Shown here: in pieces, positions 53,999 to 63,344 of the stretch
Layout: the number at the start of each line of letters is the position of its first letter
Numbering within the stretch: position 1 is the stretch's first letter
Source: Ruegeria sp. EL01
GTDB lineage: Bacteria; Pseudomonadota; Alphaproteobacteria; Rhodobacterales; Rhodobacteraceae
Length of the DNA: 64,000 nucleotides
Direction of reading: 5' to 3'
Assembly (NCBI RefSeq): GCF_900313035.1
Contig: NZ_OMPS01000009.1
Coordinates: 62,103 to 126,102 of the forward strand
Notes under the pieces: generated by a model
What the model was told of the DNA's origin: nothing
Databases searched by the model: none
The model's input: only the letters and a program-made list of their open reading frames with translations
Translations under genes and position numbers: made by a program

Positions 53999-54738
53999 TA
54001 CCCATGGCCATTCAATGGGTCCGCTCGTTGATCTTCATGATCGTGATCTACGCCTGGATGCTGATTCTCGGCATCGTATTTGCGCCCTATGCACTGTTTG
54101 CCAAACAAGGGGCGTCGCAGGCCTGCAGAACCTACGCGCGCAGCACGATGTGGTTGGCCCGCTGGATTGTTGGAATTCGTTGCGAAGTGCGTGGGACTGC
54201 GCCTACGGCCGAAGTTGTCGTGGGCGCCAAGCATCAGTCCTTTCTGGACATTATCATGATCTTTAGCGCGATCCCGCATGGCAAGTTTATCATGAAGCGC
54301 GAATTGCTGTGGACCCCGATCATCGGCCTGTATGCGCGCCGATTGGGATGCATCGCGGTTAACCGTGGCAAGAAGGGCGCAGCAGTGGCCAAGATGGTCA
54401 AGGACGTTGCCAAAGAGTTCACCGAACCAGGGCAGTTGGTGATCTATCCGCAAGGGACGCGGGTCGCGCCGGGTGCGCATAAACCCTATAAAGTCGGAAC
54501 GGCCGTATTGTATGAAGGGCTTGGATTCCCTTGCGTTCCGGTTGCAACAAATGCGGGCGTCTTCTGGCCACGGACAGGAATCATGCGCAAACCGGGGTTG
54601 GCGATTGTCGATTTTCTGGACCCGATCGAACCCGGTGTGCAGCGCGATGAATTTCTGCGGCGACTGGAAGATGCGATCGAAACGCGCTCGGATGCGCTGA
54701 TGCGGGAAGTGGGGTTTGATCCCGATGAAGTTCATTGA
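53995..54738 (+). CDS. plsC: 1-acyl-sn-glycerol-3-phosphate acyltransferase
   Basis: PlsC acylates lysophosphatidic acid to phosphatidic acid. The 247-residue protein has an N-terminal membrane helix, the H-x4-D motif in AKHQSFLDIIM, GCIAVNRGKKG (motif II) and VIYPQGTRVAPGA (motif III with E replaced by Q). It is translated from an ATG within the ftsX stop. Another phospholipid enzyme, plsY, is encoded at the other end of the window. Confidence 0.92.
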   Translation: MIPMAIQWVRSLIFMIVIYAWMLILGIVFAPYALFAKQGASQACRTYARSTMWLARWIVGIRCEVRGTAPTAEVVVGAKHQSFLDIIMIFSAIPHGKFIMKRELLWTPIIGLYARRLGCIAVNRGKKGAAVAKMVKDVAKEFTEPGQLVIYPQGTRVAPGAHKPYKVGTAVLYEGLGFPCVPVATNAGVFWPRTGIMRKPGLAIVDFLDPIEPGVQRDEFLRRLEDAIETRSDALMREVGFDPDEVH

Positions 54739-55330
54739 TGGCATCGAAACGCTGGAGGCGTTGTATAGCGCGCCCGGAGCGCCCGCATTGCGGAAAGTGG
54801 CGCGTCGATTAACGCCACTTTATCGCAAATGGATAATGTCCTCGCGCCTGTGCATTCTTAGCACCGTGGGGCCAGAGGGGGTCGATGGCAGCCCGCGTGG
54901 CGATGACGATCCGGTTGTTTTTGAACTGGACCCAGGCACTCTGGCCATGCCGGATTGGCGGGGTAATAACCGGTTGGATTCGCTGCGCAACATCGTGCGT
55001 GATCCGCGTGTTTCGCTTTTGTTTATTGTTCCGGGGTCAAACAACGTGGTTCGGCTGATTGGAACCGCGCGGCTGACTGCAGATGAAGCCCTGCGTGCCC
55101 GTTTCGAGAAACATGGGAAGTGGCCTGCGACGGTGATCGTTGTGGAGATCGGTGAAATCTATACGCAATGCGCGCGCGCGTTGATGCGGGCCGGGACATG
55201 GACCTCTGGCGATGAAACTGCCGCGTTGCCGACTGTGGGTGAAATTCTGGCTGAGATGACAGCGGGAGAAGAGGGCGGCGCGCAGTATGACCAGGAATGG
55301 GGAGTACGCGCCGCCAAAACGATGTGGTAG
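54725..55330 (+). CDS. FMN-dependent pyridoxamine 5'-phosphate oxidase family protein
   Basis: From the ATG at 54725 (overlapping plsC by 14 bases) the 201-residue protein has SSRLCILSTVGPEGVDGSPRGD, MPDWRGNNRLDSLRNIVRDPRVSLLFIVPG and VRLIGTARLTADEALRARFE. This pattern is that of the MSMEG_1061-type PNPOx-like flavin-binding split barrel. The enzymatic substrate is unknown; it is not the classical PdxH. It closes the ftsEX-plsC operon. Confidence 0.87.
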   Translation: MKFIDGIETLEALYSAPGAPALRKVARRLTPLYRKWIMSSRLCILSTVGPEGVDGSPRGDDDPVVFELDPGTLAMPDWRGNNRLDSLRNIVRDPRVSLLFIVPGSNNVVRLIGTARLTADEALRARFEKHGKWPATVIVVEIGEIYTQCARALMRAGTWTSGDETAALPTVGEILAEMTAGEEGGAQYDQEWGVRAAKTMW

Positions 55331-55349
55331 GTTTCCCTTGATCTAAGGG

Positions 55350-55943
55350 TCAAACCGCCGCAGCTCCGATCCTGGATACTTTTTCGATCCATCGCTCTAC
55401 GCTGCCTGGTTTGGGGTAACTGGCGCCAGAAAAATAGGTAAAGCGTGTTGGTTTGAAACCGACAAAACCCAGAATTTGATCGCGTACCTGGCGTATCAAG
55501 GCTTGCCGATAGATCAGGCGCATGAACCAGCCAGGTGTGTCTGACGTCAAAATAACCCGCGCCGTACGACCGGTCAGCATTGGGGCCGGGAGCCCGATCT
55601 TGGTAGTATTCCGTGTGTCGAATGTCCGTCCGGGGATGAACATCCGATCAATCAATCCTTTTAGCTTTGCCGGCAGACCACCCCACCACATTGGCGTGGT
55701 CAGGACCAGATGGTCGCTCCATTCAATGTCCTGCAGGACCTGATCCAACACCGGCTCAAGCGGTTTGAAGTTTTTATAGTTGCCTTGTCCAAAATCAAAA
55801 TCGAACTGCAAATCACTTAGATGTACCAACCGAACCTCGTGCCCTTTGCCACGGGCGGCGGCTTCGTAGGTCTGCGCAAAGGTACGGGACAGGCTGCTTT
55901 CAGCGGGGTGCCCATCGAGGATGAATATCTTTTTGGGGTGCAT
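55350..55943 (-). CDS. NAD(P)H-dependent flavodoxin-like oxidoreductase
   Basis: The 197-residue protein, started at the ATG at 55943 (AGGAG seven bases upstream), has the flavodoxin fold of NAD(P)H:quinone reductases: KKIFILDGHPAESSLSRTFAQ, SDHLVLTTPMWWGGLPAKLKGLIDRMF and ASYPKPGSVERWI. It is KefF/MdaB-like. It is divergent from a TetR gene, and three matching palindromes fill the 101-base gap, so it is the probable regulated target. Confidence 0.9.
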   Translation of the reverse strand: MHPKKIFILDGHPAESSLSRTFAQTYEAAARGKGHEVRLVHLSDLQFDFDFGQGNYKNFKPLEPVLDQVLQDIEWSDHLVLTTPMWWGGLPAKLKGLIDRMFIPGRTFDTRNTTKIGLPAPMLTGRTARVILTSDTPGWFMRLIYRQALIRQVRDQILGFVGFKPTRFTYFSGASYPKPGSVERWIEKVSRIGAAAV

Positions 55944-55959
55944 GAGGGTTCTCCTAAAA

Positions 55960-55989
55960 TTGACCATGGTCAGTTTCTTAGTTTATAAA
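55960..55989 (+). promoter_or_regulatory. Promoter of the TetR family gene
   Basis: TTGACC (55960-55965) and TATAAA (55984-55989) with an 18-base spacer form a good sigma70-type promoter. Its -35 is part of the first operator and the start site would lie in the second, so it should be autorepressed. Confidence 0.6.
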
Positions 55990-56023
55990 ATGACCGCGGT
56001 CAATAAAAATTTGACCATGGTCA
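55961..56023. promoter_or_regulatory. Triple TetR operator in the divergent intergenic region
   Basis: Three perfect 12-base palindromes TGACC-N2-GGTCA occur at 55961-55972 (AT centre), 55991-56002 (GC centre) and 56012-56023 (AT centre). Start-to-start spacings are 30 and 21 bases, close to three and two helical turns. The first overlaps a -35 box and the second lies immediately beyond the -10 of the tetR-like promoter. Confidence 0.85.
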
Positions 56024-56044
56024 AAAAACATGTGAAAAAGCCAT

Positions 56045-56623
56045 ATGCAAAAGACAGTTCAAAAACGCACCCTCAAGACACGCGCCCGATTGCTTGCAGC
56101 GTCGGAAGAGGTGATTCACGGCGAAGGCTACGAGGCCCTGCGCGTTGAAGAAGTTGTAAAAGCGGCAGGTGTCGCCAAGGGTACATTCTTTGCGCATTTT
56201 CGCGACAAAGATGCCCTGATGGAAATTCTGATCGGTGAGAGATTGAGTGCAATCTTCAATCAGATTGAAGCCAATATACCGCCAAAAACCGTGCCCGAGC
56301 TTGTCCGCATCCTGAAACCCATTCACAGTTTCATGACGTCCGAGCGGTATGTGTTTGATCTGTTGATACGCTATTCCGGTGCAGCCGCTGTTGCCGAAAT
56401 CGGCCCCATTGCGCATTGTTTTGAACGGTACTTTCGCGTGGTTGAGAGTTGGCTTGAAGATGCGGATGTGCGTAAAGATGTCTCTGCGGATTTGCTCGCC
56501 GAAGGCGTTCAGGCCTTTGCGATTCAAGCCATGTCCCTGAAATTCTGCGCGTTACACGAAGTGCAGAGTTTCGAAGACAGGTTGGAAATCTATCTTAAAG
56601 CGTGGTTGACCCCGGAGACATAG
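56045..56623 (+). CDS. TetR family transcriptional regulator
   Basis: The 192-residue protein has the N-terminal helix-turn-helix KTRARLLAASEEVIHGEGYEALRVEEVVKAAGVAKGTFFAHFRDKDAL (split here for reading: recognition helix AGVAKGTFFAHF near residues 41-52) and an all-helical ligand domain. It most likely represses itself and the oxidoreductase through the three palindromes. The inducer, perhaps a quinone or electrophile, is inferred from the target only. Confidence 0.92.
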   Translation: MQKTVQKRTLKTRARLLAASEEVIHGEGYEALRVEEVVKAAGVAKGTFFAHFRDKDALMEILIGERLSAIFNQIEANIPPKTVPELVRILKPIHSFMTSERYVFDLLIRYSGAAAVAEIGPIAHCFERYFRVVESWLEDADVRKDVSADLLAEGVQAFAIQAMSLKFCALHEVQSFEDRLEIYLKAWLTPET

Positions 56624-56634
56624 CCACCGGGGTC
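56608..56634. terminator. Hairpin between convergent tetR-like and lpd genes
   Basis: GACCCCGG (56608-56615) and CCGGGGTC (56627-56634) form a perfect 8-bp stem that spans the TetR gene stop codon. It is followed by TTGGTGT on the plus strand. Probably a bidirectional terminator of moderate strength. Confidence 0.5.
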
Positions 56635-56640
56635 TTGGTG

Positions 56641-58029
56641 TCAGCTGTGGATTGGCCCGTCGCCGCAGGCGAGTGCGGCTTCGCGCACGGCCTCGGAGTA
56701 AGTCGGGTGCGCGTGACAGGTCAGCGCCAGATCTTCGGCAGATGCGCCGAATTCCATGGCCACGCAGACCTCGTGGATCAGATCACCGGCCGCCGGGCCG
56801 ATAATATGTGCGCCCAGAATGCGGTCAGTTTCCTTGTCCGCCAGGATCTTTACAAAGCCATCGGCGGCAAAGTTGGCCTTGGCACGCCCATTGCCCATGA
56901 ACATGAACTTGCCGACCTTATAGGCGCGACCCTGTTCCTTGAGCGTCTCCTCGGTCTCGCCGACATTGGCAACCTCGGGCCATGTGTAGATCACGCCCGG
57001 AATGACGCCGTAGTTCACATGTCCATGCTTGCCTGCCACCTGCTCGGCGGCGGCCATGCCCTCATCTTCGGCTTTATGCGCCAGCATAGGACCTTCGGTC
57101 ACATCGCCGATGGCATAGATACCCGGAACGTTGGTCTGCCAGTCAGCGCCAACTTTGATCTGTCCGCGCGGCGTCATCTCAACCCCCAGTGCGTCCAACC
57201 CCAGACCGTCTGAGAATGGCTTGCGGCCAGTTGCAACCAGAACCGTATCGGCATCGATCACATGTTCGCTGTCATCCTTGCGCTTCTTGTAAGTGACCTT
57301 GGCCTTGGTCTTGGTGGCCTCTGTCTTTTGAACCGCGGCGCCCATGACAAACTTAAGCCCCTGCTTTTTGAGAATACGCGCGAAGGTCTTTTGCACCTCG
57401 GGGTCCATGCCCGGTGTGATCACGTCGAGGAATTCGATCACGGTGACCTCGGCCCCAAGCCGCTGATAGACCGAGCCCAGTTCCAACCCGATCACACCTG
57501 CGCCGATCACGACCATTTTCTTTGGGATCTTAGTTAACGCCAGCGCGCCGGTTGAGGTGACAACAACCTTCTCGTCGACGGTTACGCCCGGCAGCGAAGA
57601 TGGCTCGGACCCCGACGCGATGATGATGTTCTTGGCCTCGTGAATGTCATCGCCGACCTTGACCTGACCGGCCTTGGGGATTGATCCCCAACCTTTGAGC
57701 CAGTCGATCTTGTTCTTCTTGAACAGAAACTCGATGCCCTTGGTGTTGCCGTCGATGACCTCGTCCTTGTAGGCCTGCATCTGCTTCCAATCGACCGAAG
57801 GGCTTTTGCCCTTCAGGCCCATCTTGGCAAAGTTATGTTCGGCCTCGTGCAACTGATGGCTGGCATGTAGCAACGCCTTGGACGGGATACAGCCGACGTT
57901 AAGGCAGGTGCCGCCCAGTGTCTCGCGCCCTTCGACGACGGCGGTTTTCAGCCCCAGCTGGGCACAGCGGATGGCGCAGACATAGCCGCCGGGCCCTGCT
58001 CCGATTACGATGACGTCATAGTTTGCCAT
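56641..58029 (-). CDS. lpd: Dihydrolipoyl dehydrogenase (E3)
   Basis: E3 reoxidises dihydrolipoyl groups of the 2-oxoglutarate dehydrogenase complex and passes electrons to NAD. The 462-residue flavoprotein has [19 protein letters not shown], the redox disulfide [19 protein letters not shown] (C-x4-C), [19 protein letters not shown] (NAD site), [13 protein letters not shown] and the C-terminal [15 protein letters not shown] with the catalytic His-Glu pair. Confidence 0.97.
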   Translation of the reverse strand: MANYDVIVIGAGPGGYVCAIRCAQLGLKTAVVEGRETLGGTCLNVGCIPSKALLHASHQLHEAEHNFAKMGLKGKSPSVDWKQMQAYKDEVIDGNTKGIEFLFKKNKIDWLKGWGSIPKAGQVKVGDDIHEAKNIIIASGSEPSSLPGVTVDEKVVVTSTGALALTKIPKKMVVIGAGVIGLELGSVYQRLGAEVTVIEFLDVITPGMDPEVQKTFARILKKQGLKFVMGAAVQKTEATKTKAKVTYKKRKDDSEHVIDADTVLVATGRKPFSDGLGLDALGVEMTPRGQIKVGADWQTNVPGIYAIGDVTEGPMLAHKAEDEGMAAAEQVAGKHGHVNYGVIPGVIYTWPEVANVGETEETLKEQGRAYKVGKFMFMGNGRAKANFAADGFVKILADKETDRILGAHIIGPAAGDLIHEVCVAMEFGASAEDLALTCHAHPTYSEAVREAALACGDGPIHS

Positions 58030-58115
58030 TTGTCAGGTCCTTGTACTAAGCGGGGTTGGATGCGCATGCGTCGCGCGGTCCGCCCCCTTTTGAATAATAT
58101 ATGCTGGCCGAGGAA

Positions 58116-58505
58116 TCAAAACAGAGCAGCCAACAGCAATGCGGTCGTCGCGACCAGCCCTATCATCCAGATGACAGTGCGCCACGGGGTCCAGCCAAAG
58201 GCATAGGCGGGAACATAGAGAACGCGCGCGACAAGGTAGATCCAGCTGCACATCCCGGTGAACCCATTAGACTGCCCCGAAATTGCGATGACCAAAGCGG
58301 CAATAGCAAAAACCACCAGCCCTTCGGTGTGATTGCTCAGCGCCCGGTGCAAACGCCCCATAACCGCCGGCTTTTCAAAGGGTGTGTCACGTGGTCCAAT
58401 CGCATGCCACACATCGACCCTGCCGTGTCCGGCAATCAGGTAGGCAACGAATTGAGCGACCCAAAGCAGGGCGGCCAGGGACAGGACGGTCAGTTCCGTG
58501 GTCAT
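58116..58505 (-). CDS. MAPEG family membrane protein
   Basis: The 129-residue protein has four predicted helices (TVLSLAALLWVAQFVAYLIAG, GLVVFAIAALVIAISGQSNG, IYLVARVLYVPAYAFG, TVIWMIGLVATTALLLAAL). LHRALSNHTEGLVVF is the ERxxxNxxE-like block of the MAPEG (glutathione/eicosanoid) family. The ATG at 58505 is preceded by AAGGAA. A terminator separates it from the odh operon genes upstream. Confidence 0.87.
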   Translation of the reverse strand: MTTELTVLSLAALLWVAQFVAYLIAGHGRVDVWHAIGPRDTPFEKPAVMGRLHRALSNHTEGLVVFAIAALVIAISGQSNGFTGMCSWIYLVARVLYVPAYAFGWTPWRTVIWMIGLVATTALLLAALF

Positions 58506-58556
58506 CCGGTCGAGTTCCTTGGTTGTTAGGCGTCTGTTGAACGTTTCCAAAACGAA

Positions 58557-58585
58557 CTTTCGCCCACCTGGTTCGGGGGCGAAAG
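58557..58585 (-). terminator. Terminator after the 89-residue gene in the odh operon
   Basis: CTTTCGCCC and GGGCGAAAG are perfect 9-base complements with an 11-base loop. On the minus strand the stem is followed by TTCGTTTTGG. It lies 8 bases beyond the stop of the 89-residue gene and would separate sucA-sucB-orf from the MAPEG and lpd genes. Confidence 0.7.
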
Positions 58586-58593
58586 ATCAGGGT

Positions 58594-58863
58594 TTAGGCG
58601 GGTGTCAGCACTTTGATCTGAATATGTGCCACACCGCCGCGTTCGTGGTGCATCGCAAGTTCCTCGGATTCGAAGAAGTTGCGGGCCTTTTCCAGATCCG
58701 CGATCTCGAACAGCGCTACCGCGTGGTCGCGCTGTTCGGGGTCTTGCCAGATGTGAAGATCATGGATACCCGCAGCTTCGCGCATCGGCTTATCCTCGCG
58801 GAACACTTTTAGCCAAACGTTGAAATCTGCGACGTCGGCCTGCCAGAGCACATGGGTCGCCAT
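58594..58863 (-). CDS. Small ferredoxin-fold-like protein in the 2-oxoglutarate dehydrogenase operon
   Basis: The 89-residue protein (MATHVLWQADVADFNVWLKV, DLHIWQDPEQRDHAVALFEIADLEKARNFF) has the beta-alpha-beta pattern and length of dimeric alpha/beta-barrel (ABM/cyclase-like) proteins. It starts two bases after the sucB stop, so it is in the operon. No characterised role is known to me. It may be a stress-related monooxygenase-fold protein rather than an E2 partner. Confidence 0.78.
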   Translation of the reverse strand: MATHVLWQADVADFNVWLKVFREDKPMREAAGIHDLHIWQDPEQRDHAVALFEIADLEKARNFFESEELAMHHERGGVAHIQIKVLTPA

Positions 58864-58865
58864 AC

Positions 58866-60383
58866 TTACAGATCCATCAACAGACGGCGCGGGTCTTCCA
58901 GCGCTTCTTTCACGCGGACAAGGAATGTCACCGCACCTTTGCCGTCCACGATCCGGTGGTCATAAGACAAGGCCAGATACATCATCGGACGAATCTTGAT
59001 CTCGCCATTGATGGCCATGGGTCGGTCCTGGATCTTGTGCATGCCCAGAATGCCCGACTGCGGCGGGTTCAGGATCGGTGAGGACATGAGTGACCCGTAG
59101 ACACCGCCGTTCGAGATGGTGAACGTGCCGCCTTGCATCTCAGCCATGGACAGCTTGCCATCACGGGCGCGCTTGCCTTTTTCGGCAATGGCTTTTTCGA
59201 TGGCTGCGAATGACATGCTGTCTGCATCGCGGATGACTGGCACCACCAAACCCTGCGGGGTTCCGGCGGCCACGCCCATATGCACAAAATTCTTGTAGAC
59301 AATGTCGGTGCCGTCAATCTCGGCGTTGACCTCGGGCACTTCTTTCAACGCGTGACAGCAGGCTTTTGTGAAGAAGGACATGAAGCCCAGTTTTACGCCG
59401 TGTTTCTTTAGAAACAGCTCTTTGTATTCGTTGCGCAGAGCCATCACCTCGGTCATGTCCACCTCGTTGAAGGTGGTCAGGATCGCGGCGGTGTTCTGTG
59501 CGTCTTTCAGGCGTCTGGCGATGGTCTGACGCAGACGGGTCATGCGTACGCGTTCCTCACGCGAGGCGTCCTCGGCGGCGACGGGCGCACGCGGAGCTTG
59601 TGCCGCAGGTGCGGGTGTAGCCGAGGCAGGTGCCGGCGCCGAAGCCGTTGCAACCGCTTTGGCGACATCCTCTTTCATGATCCGACCGTCGCGGCCGCTT
59701 CCGGTGACTTGATCAGCGGACAGACCAGCCTCGGCCATGGCTTTTTCGGCCGATGGCGCGTTGGCCACGTCCTTGCCGACCGAGGCGCCTCCGACGGCGG
59801 GTGCCGTAACAGCCGCCGGGGCTGCAGCAGTTCCGGCCGCAGCGCCCGAAATCACTGCCAGTTTGGCCGTTGCGTCCACTGTCGCGCCTTCTGCGGCGAC
59901 GATTTCTGCCAGAACGCCCGCAGCCGGGGCCGGAACTTCGACCGAGACCTTGTCGGTTTCCAATTCACACAGCATTTCATCCTGCGCGACGGCATCACCC
60001 ACCTGTTTGAACCAGGTCGAAACGGTGGCTTCGGTGACAGATTCACCTAAAGTCGGCACCATTACGTCAACACTGGCTGCTGCCGGAGCGGCAGGTGCAG
60101 CCGCTGGGGCAGGTGCTGCAGCGGCTGGCGCGGCCGCGGCACCATCACCGGCCGCAATCGTTGCCAACAGCGCATCAACACCAACTGTTTGACCTTCGGC
60201 AGCTACAATCTCGCCCATCACGCCCGCACTGGGGGATGGCACTTCGACTGTGACCTTGTCGGTCTCCAATTCACATAGCATTTCGTCCACGGCAACAGCA
60301 TCGCCGGGTTTCTTGAACCATGTCGCAACCGTGGCTTCGGTTACCGACTCGCCAAGCGTGGGAACACGAACTTCAATCGACAT
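58866..60383 (-). CDS. sucB: Dihydrolipoyllysine succinyltransferase (E2) with two lipoyl domains
   Basis: E2 of the 2-oxoglutarate dehydrogenase complex transfers succinyl groups to CoA. The 505-residue protein has two lipoyl domains (lipoylated lysines K43 and K145, each in ETDKV), alanine/proline-rich linkers and an E3-binding domain ([32 protein letters not shown]). The catalytic domain follows, ending [21 protein letters not shown] with the HxxxDG active site. E. coli SucB has one lipoyl domain. It starts three bases after the sucA stop. Confidence 0.96.
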   Translation of the reverse strand: MSIEVRVPTLGESVTEATVATWFKKPGDAVAVDEMLCELETDKVTVEVPSPSAGVMGEIVAAEGQTVGVDALLATIAAGDGAAAAPAAAAPAPAAAPAAPAAASVDVMVPTLGESVTEATVSTWFKQVGDAVAQDEMLCELETDKVSVEVPAPAAGVLAEIVAAEGATVDATAKLAVISGAAAGTAAAPAAVTAPAVGGASVGKDVANAPSAEKAMAEAGLSADQVTGSGRDGRIMKEDVAKAVATASAPAPASATPAPAAQAPRAPVAAEDASREERVRMTRLRQTIARRLKDAQNTAAILTTFNEVDMTEVMALRNEYKELFLKKHGVKLGFMSFFTKACCHALKEVPEVNAEIDGTDIVYKNFVHMGVAAGTPQGLVVPVIRDADSMSFAAIEKAIAEKGKRARDGKLSMAEMQGGTFTISNGGVYGSLMSSPILNPPQSGILGMHKIQDRPMAINGEIKIRPMMYLALSYDHRIVDGKGAVTFLVRVKEALEDPRRLLMDL

Positions 60384-60386
60384 CGC

Positions 60387-63344
60387 TTATTTTCCTTCAA
60401 TGCTTAGCGCTTCGTTCACCAGCGCTTCTTGTTGGGCTTTGTGTTGGCTGGCCAGACCCGTCGCGGGCGAGGCCGATGTTGCACGACCGACATAGCGCGG
60501 CCGTTTGTTCTCGGCGCCGATACGCGTCAGCACCCATTCGATATTGGGTTCAATAAAGGTCCAGGCCCCTTGATTCTTGGGTTCTTCCTGACACCAGATG
60601 ATTTCGGCACCCTTGAACCGTTCAAGCTCGTTAATCAGGGAATGCGCGGGGAACGGATAGTATTGCTCGATCCGCATCAGGTAGACATCTTCGATGCCAC
60701 GGGCGTCGCGCTCTTCCAGCAGGTCATAGTAAACCTTGCCGGAACACATCACGACCCGCTTGATCTTATCGTCCTTCGCCAGCTTCGTATCGGAATTCCC
60801 ATGCTGCGCGTCGTCCCACAGAACTCGGTGGAAACTCGATCCGGTGGTGAATTCCTCGGCCGTGCTCACCGCCAGCTTGTGGCGCAGCAGCGACTTTGGT
60901 GTCACAAGGATCAGTGGCTTGCGGAATGTTCTGTGCAGCTGGCGACGCAGGATGTGGAAGTAGTTCGCAGGCGTCGTACAATTCGCCACGATCCAGTTGT
61001 CCTGTCCGCACATCTGCAGGAACCGCTCAAGACGGGCAGAACTGTGTTCTGGACCCTGACCTTCGAACCCGTGCGGCAGAAGGCAGACCAAACCAGACAT
61101 GCGCAGCCATTTGCTTTCGCCAGAACTGATGAACTGGTCGAACATGATCTGCGCACCGTTGGCAAAGTCACCAAATTGCGCTTCCCAAAGGACCAATGAG
61201 TTCGGTTCGGCCAGCGAAAAGCCGTACTCAAAACCCAGCACCGCATATTCGCTGAGCATCGAGTCGATCACTTCGTATTGCGACTGGCCGGCGCGGATGT
61301 TGTTCAGCGGATAATACCGCTCCTCGGTTTCCTGATGGATGAACCCGGAATGGCGTTGGCTGAAGGTGCCGCGTGTCGCGTCTTGCCCTGACAGACGCAC
61401 TGGATAGCCCTCGGTCAAAAGTGACCCAAACGCCAGTGCTTCGCCGGTCGCCCAGTCGAACCCTTTGCCAGCTTCAAACATCTGCTTCTTGTGATCCAGC
61501 AGGCGACCGACCGTTTTGTGCAGCGCGACATCTTTTGGCGAATGTGTCAGCGCATTTCCGATCTCGGCCAGGGTGTCCGGTGAAATCGCTGTATCACCGC
61601 GCACATATTCATCTTTATTCTTATCCAGATGAGACCAGCGACCGTCCAGCCAGTCGGCTTTGTTGGGCTTGTAATCCTTGCCGGCTTCAAACTCATCGTT
61701 CAGATGCGCCTGGAAGGCGGCTTTCATATCCTCAATCTCACCCTCGGGGATCAGCCCATCCTTGACCAGCCGTTCGGTGTACAGGGACAGCGTCGTCTTA
61801 TGGGTTTTGATCTTCTTGTACATGATTGGGTTGGTGAACATGGGCTCATCACCCTCGTTGTGTCCGAACCGGCGATAGCAGAAGATGTCCAGAACCACGT
61901 CCTTGTGGAACTTTTGCCGGAATTCCGTTGCCACCTTGGCCGCATGTACCACCGCCTCGGGGTCGTCGCCGTTGACGTGGAAGATCGGCGCTTCGACCAT
62001 CAGGGCGATGTCGGTTGGGTAAGGGCTGGATCGGCTGAAATGCGGAGCGGTGGTAAACCCGATCTGGTTGTTCACCACGATATGCATTGTGCCACCGGTC
62101 CTATGGCCTTTCAGACCGGACAGGCCAAACCCTTCGGCTACAACACCCTGACCCGCAAAAGCCGCGTCGCCATGAAGCAGGATGCCCATGACCTTGGTGC
62201 GATCTGTATCGCCCATCTGATCCTGCTTGGCGCGAACTTTGCCAATGACAACTGGATTCACGGCCTCAAGGTGGCTGGGGTTTGCTGTTAACGACAAGTG
62301 AACCGAATTTCCATCGAACTCGCGGTCGCTGGACGCTCCGAGATGGTATTTCACATCACCCGAGCCGTCCACGTCCTCGGGCTTGAAGCTACCACCTTGG
62401 AATTCGTTGAAGATCGCGCGGTATGGCTTGCGCATCACGTTGGCCAGAATGTTCAGACGGCCCCGATGTGGCATGCCGATGACGATATCGTTGACCCCCA
62501 GCGCGCCACCGCGCTTGATGATCTGCTCCATTGCCGGGATCAGCGCTTCGCCGCCGTCCAGACCAAAGCGTTTGGTGCCCATGTATTTCACGTGCAGGAA
62601 CTTTTCGAACCCTTCGGATTCAACCATCTTGTTCAGGATGGCCTTGCGGCCTTCCTTGGTGAACGCAATTTCTTTGCCATAACCCTCGATCCGCTCCTTC
62701 AGCCAGGCGGCCTCTTCGGGATTCGAGATATGCATGTATTGCAGCGCAAAGGTGCCACAATAGGTCCGCTTCACGATCTCAACGATTTGCCGCATCGAGG
62801 CCATCTGCAGGCCCAAGACATTATCGATGAAAATTGGCCGGTCCATGTCGGATTCGGCAAACCCATAGGTCTTTGGGTCAAGCTCGGGATGTGTGCTGGC
62901 GGTGCGCATACCCAGCGGGTCCAGGTTGGCAGCCAGATGGCCCCGGATCCGATAGGCCCGGATCAGCATCAGGGCGCGCAGGCTGTCCAGCACCGCGCGT
63001 TTGATCTGATCTTCGCTGACCTCAACGCCCTTTGACACCGCCTTGTCTTTGATCTTGTCCCCAGCGGCTTTCGCGTCGATCTCGGCCCATTCGCCAGTCA
63101 ACGCGCTGGTCAGATCATCCGTAGGCATCGGCGGCCAGTCGGTCCGCGCCCAGGATGGCCCTTCGGCTTCTCTTTCGACATCTGGTTTGGCATCACCCAT
63201 CTGGCGAAAGAAATCGGCCCATGCGGCATCCACCGCGCCCGGGTCTTTCGCATATTGGGCATAAAGCTGCTCCAGATATTCGGCATTGTGCCCCTGCATA
63301 AAGCTTGAGGCATGAAAGGCAGAGTTGGGCAGGTGTTCGGTCAT
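60387..63344 (-). CDS. sucA: 2-oxoglutarate dehydrogenase E1
   Basis: E1 decarboxylates 2-oxoglutarate with thiamine diphosphate. The 985-residue protein has the N-terminal YLEQLYAQYAKDPGAVDAAW, GDKIKDKAVSKG, RGHLAANLDPLG, GMPHRGRLNILANVM, the ThDP block HGDAAFAGQGVVAEGFGLS and GHNEGDEPMFTNPIMY. Its C-terminal transketolase-like part includes LPHGFEGQGPEHSSARLERFLQ. Its TTG/ATG region overlaps the DUF805 stop by four bases (ATGA). Confidence 0.97.
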   Translation of the reverse strand: MTEHLPNSAFHASSFMQGHNAEYLEQLYAQYAKDPGAVDAAWADFFRQMGDAKPDVEREAEGPSWARTDWPPMPTDDLTSALTGEWAEIDAKAAGDKIKDKAVSKGVEVSEDQIKRAVLDSLRALMLIRAYRIRGHLAANLDPLGMRTASTHPELDPKTYGFAESDMDRPIFIDNVLGLQMASMRQIVEIVKRTYCGTFALQYMHISNPEEAAWLKERIEGYGKEIAFTKEGRKAILNKMVESEGFEKFLHVKYMGTKRFGLDGGEALIPAMEQIIKRGGALGVNDIVIGMPHRGRLNILANVMRKPYRAIFNEFQGGSFKPEDVDGSGDVKYHLGASSDREFDGNSVHLSLTANPSHLEAVNPVVIGKVRAKQDQMGDTDRTKVMGILLHGDAAFAGQGVVAEGFGLSGLKGHRTGGTMHIVVNNQIGFTTAPHFSRSSPYPTDIALMVEAPIFHVNGDDPEAVVHAAKVATEFRQKFHKDVVLDIFCYRRFGHNEGDEPMFTNPIMYKKIKTHKTTLSLYTERLVKDGLIPEGEIEDMKAAFQAHLNDEFEAGKDYKPNKADWLDGRWSHLDKNKDEYVRGDTAISPDTLAEIGNALTHSPKDVALHKTVGRLLDHKKQMFEAGKGFDWATGEALAFGSLLTEGYPVRLSGQDATRGTFSQRHSGFIHQETEERYYPLNNIRAGQSQYEVIDSMLSEYAVLGFEYGFSLAEPNSLVLWEAQFGDFANGAQIMFDQFISSGESKWLRMSGLVCLLPHGFEGQGPEHSSARLERFLQMCGQDNWIVANCTTPANYFHILRRQLHRTFRKPLILVTPKSLLRHKLAVSTAEEFTTGSSFHRVLWDDAQHGNSDTKLAKDDKIKRVVMCSGKVYYDLLEERDARGIEDVYLMRIEQYYPFPAHSLINELERFKGAEIIWCQEEPKNQGAWTFIEPNIEWVLTRIGAENKRPRYVGRATSASPATGLASQHKAQQEALVNEALSIEGK

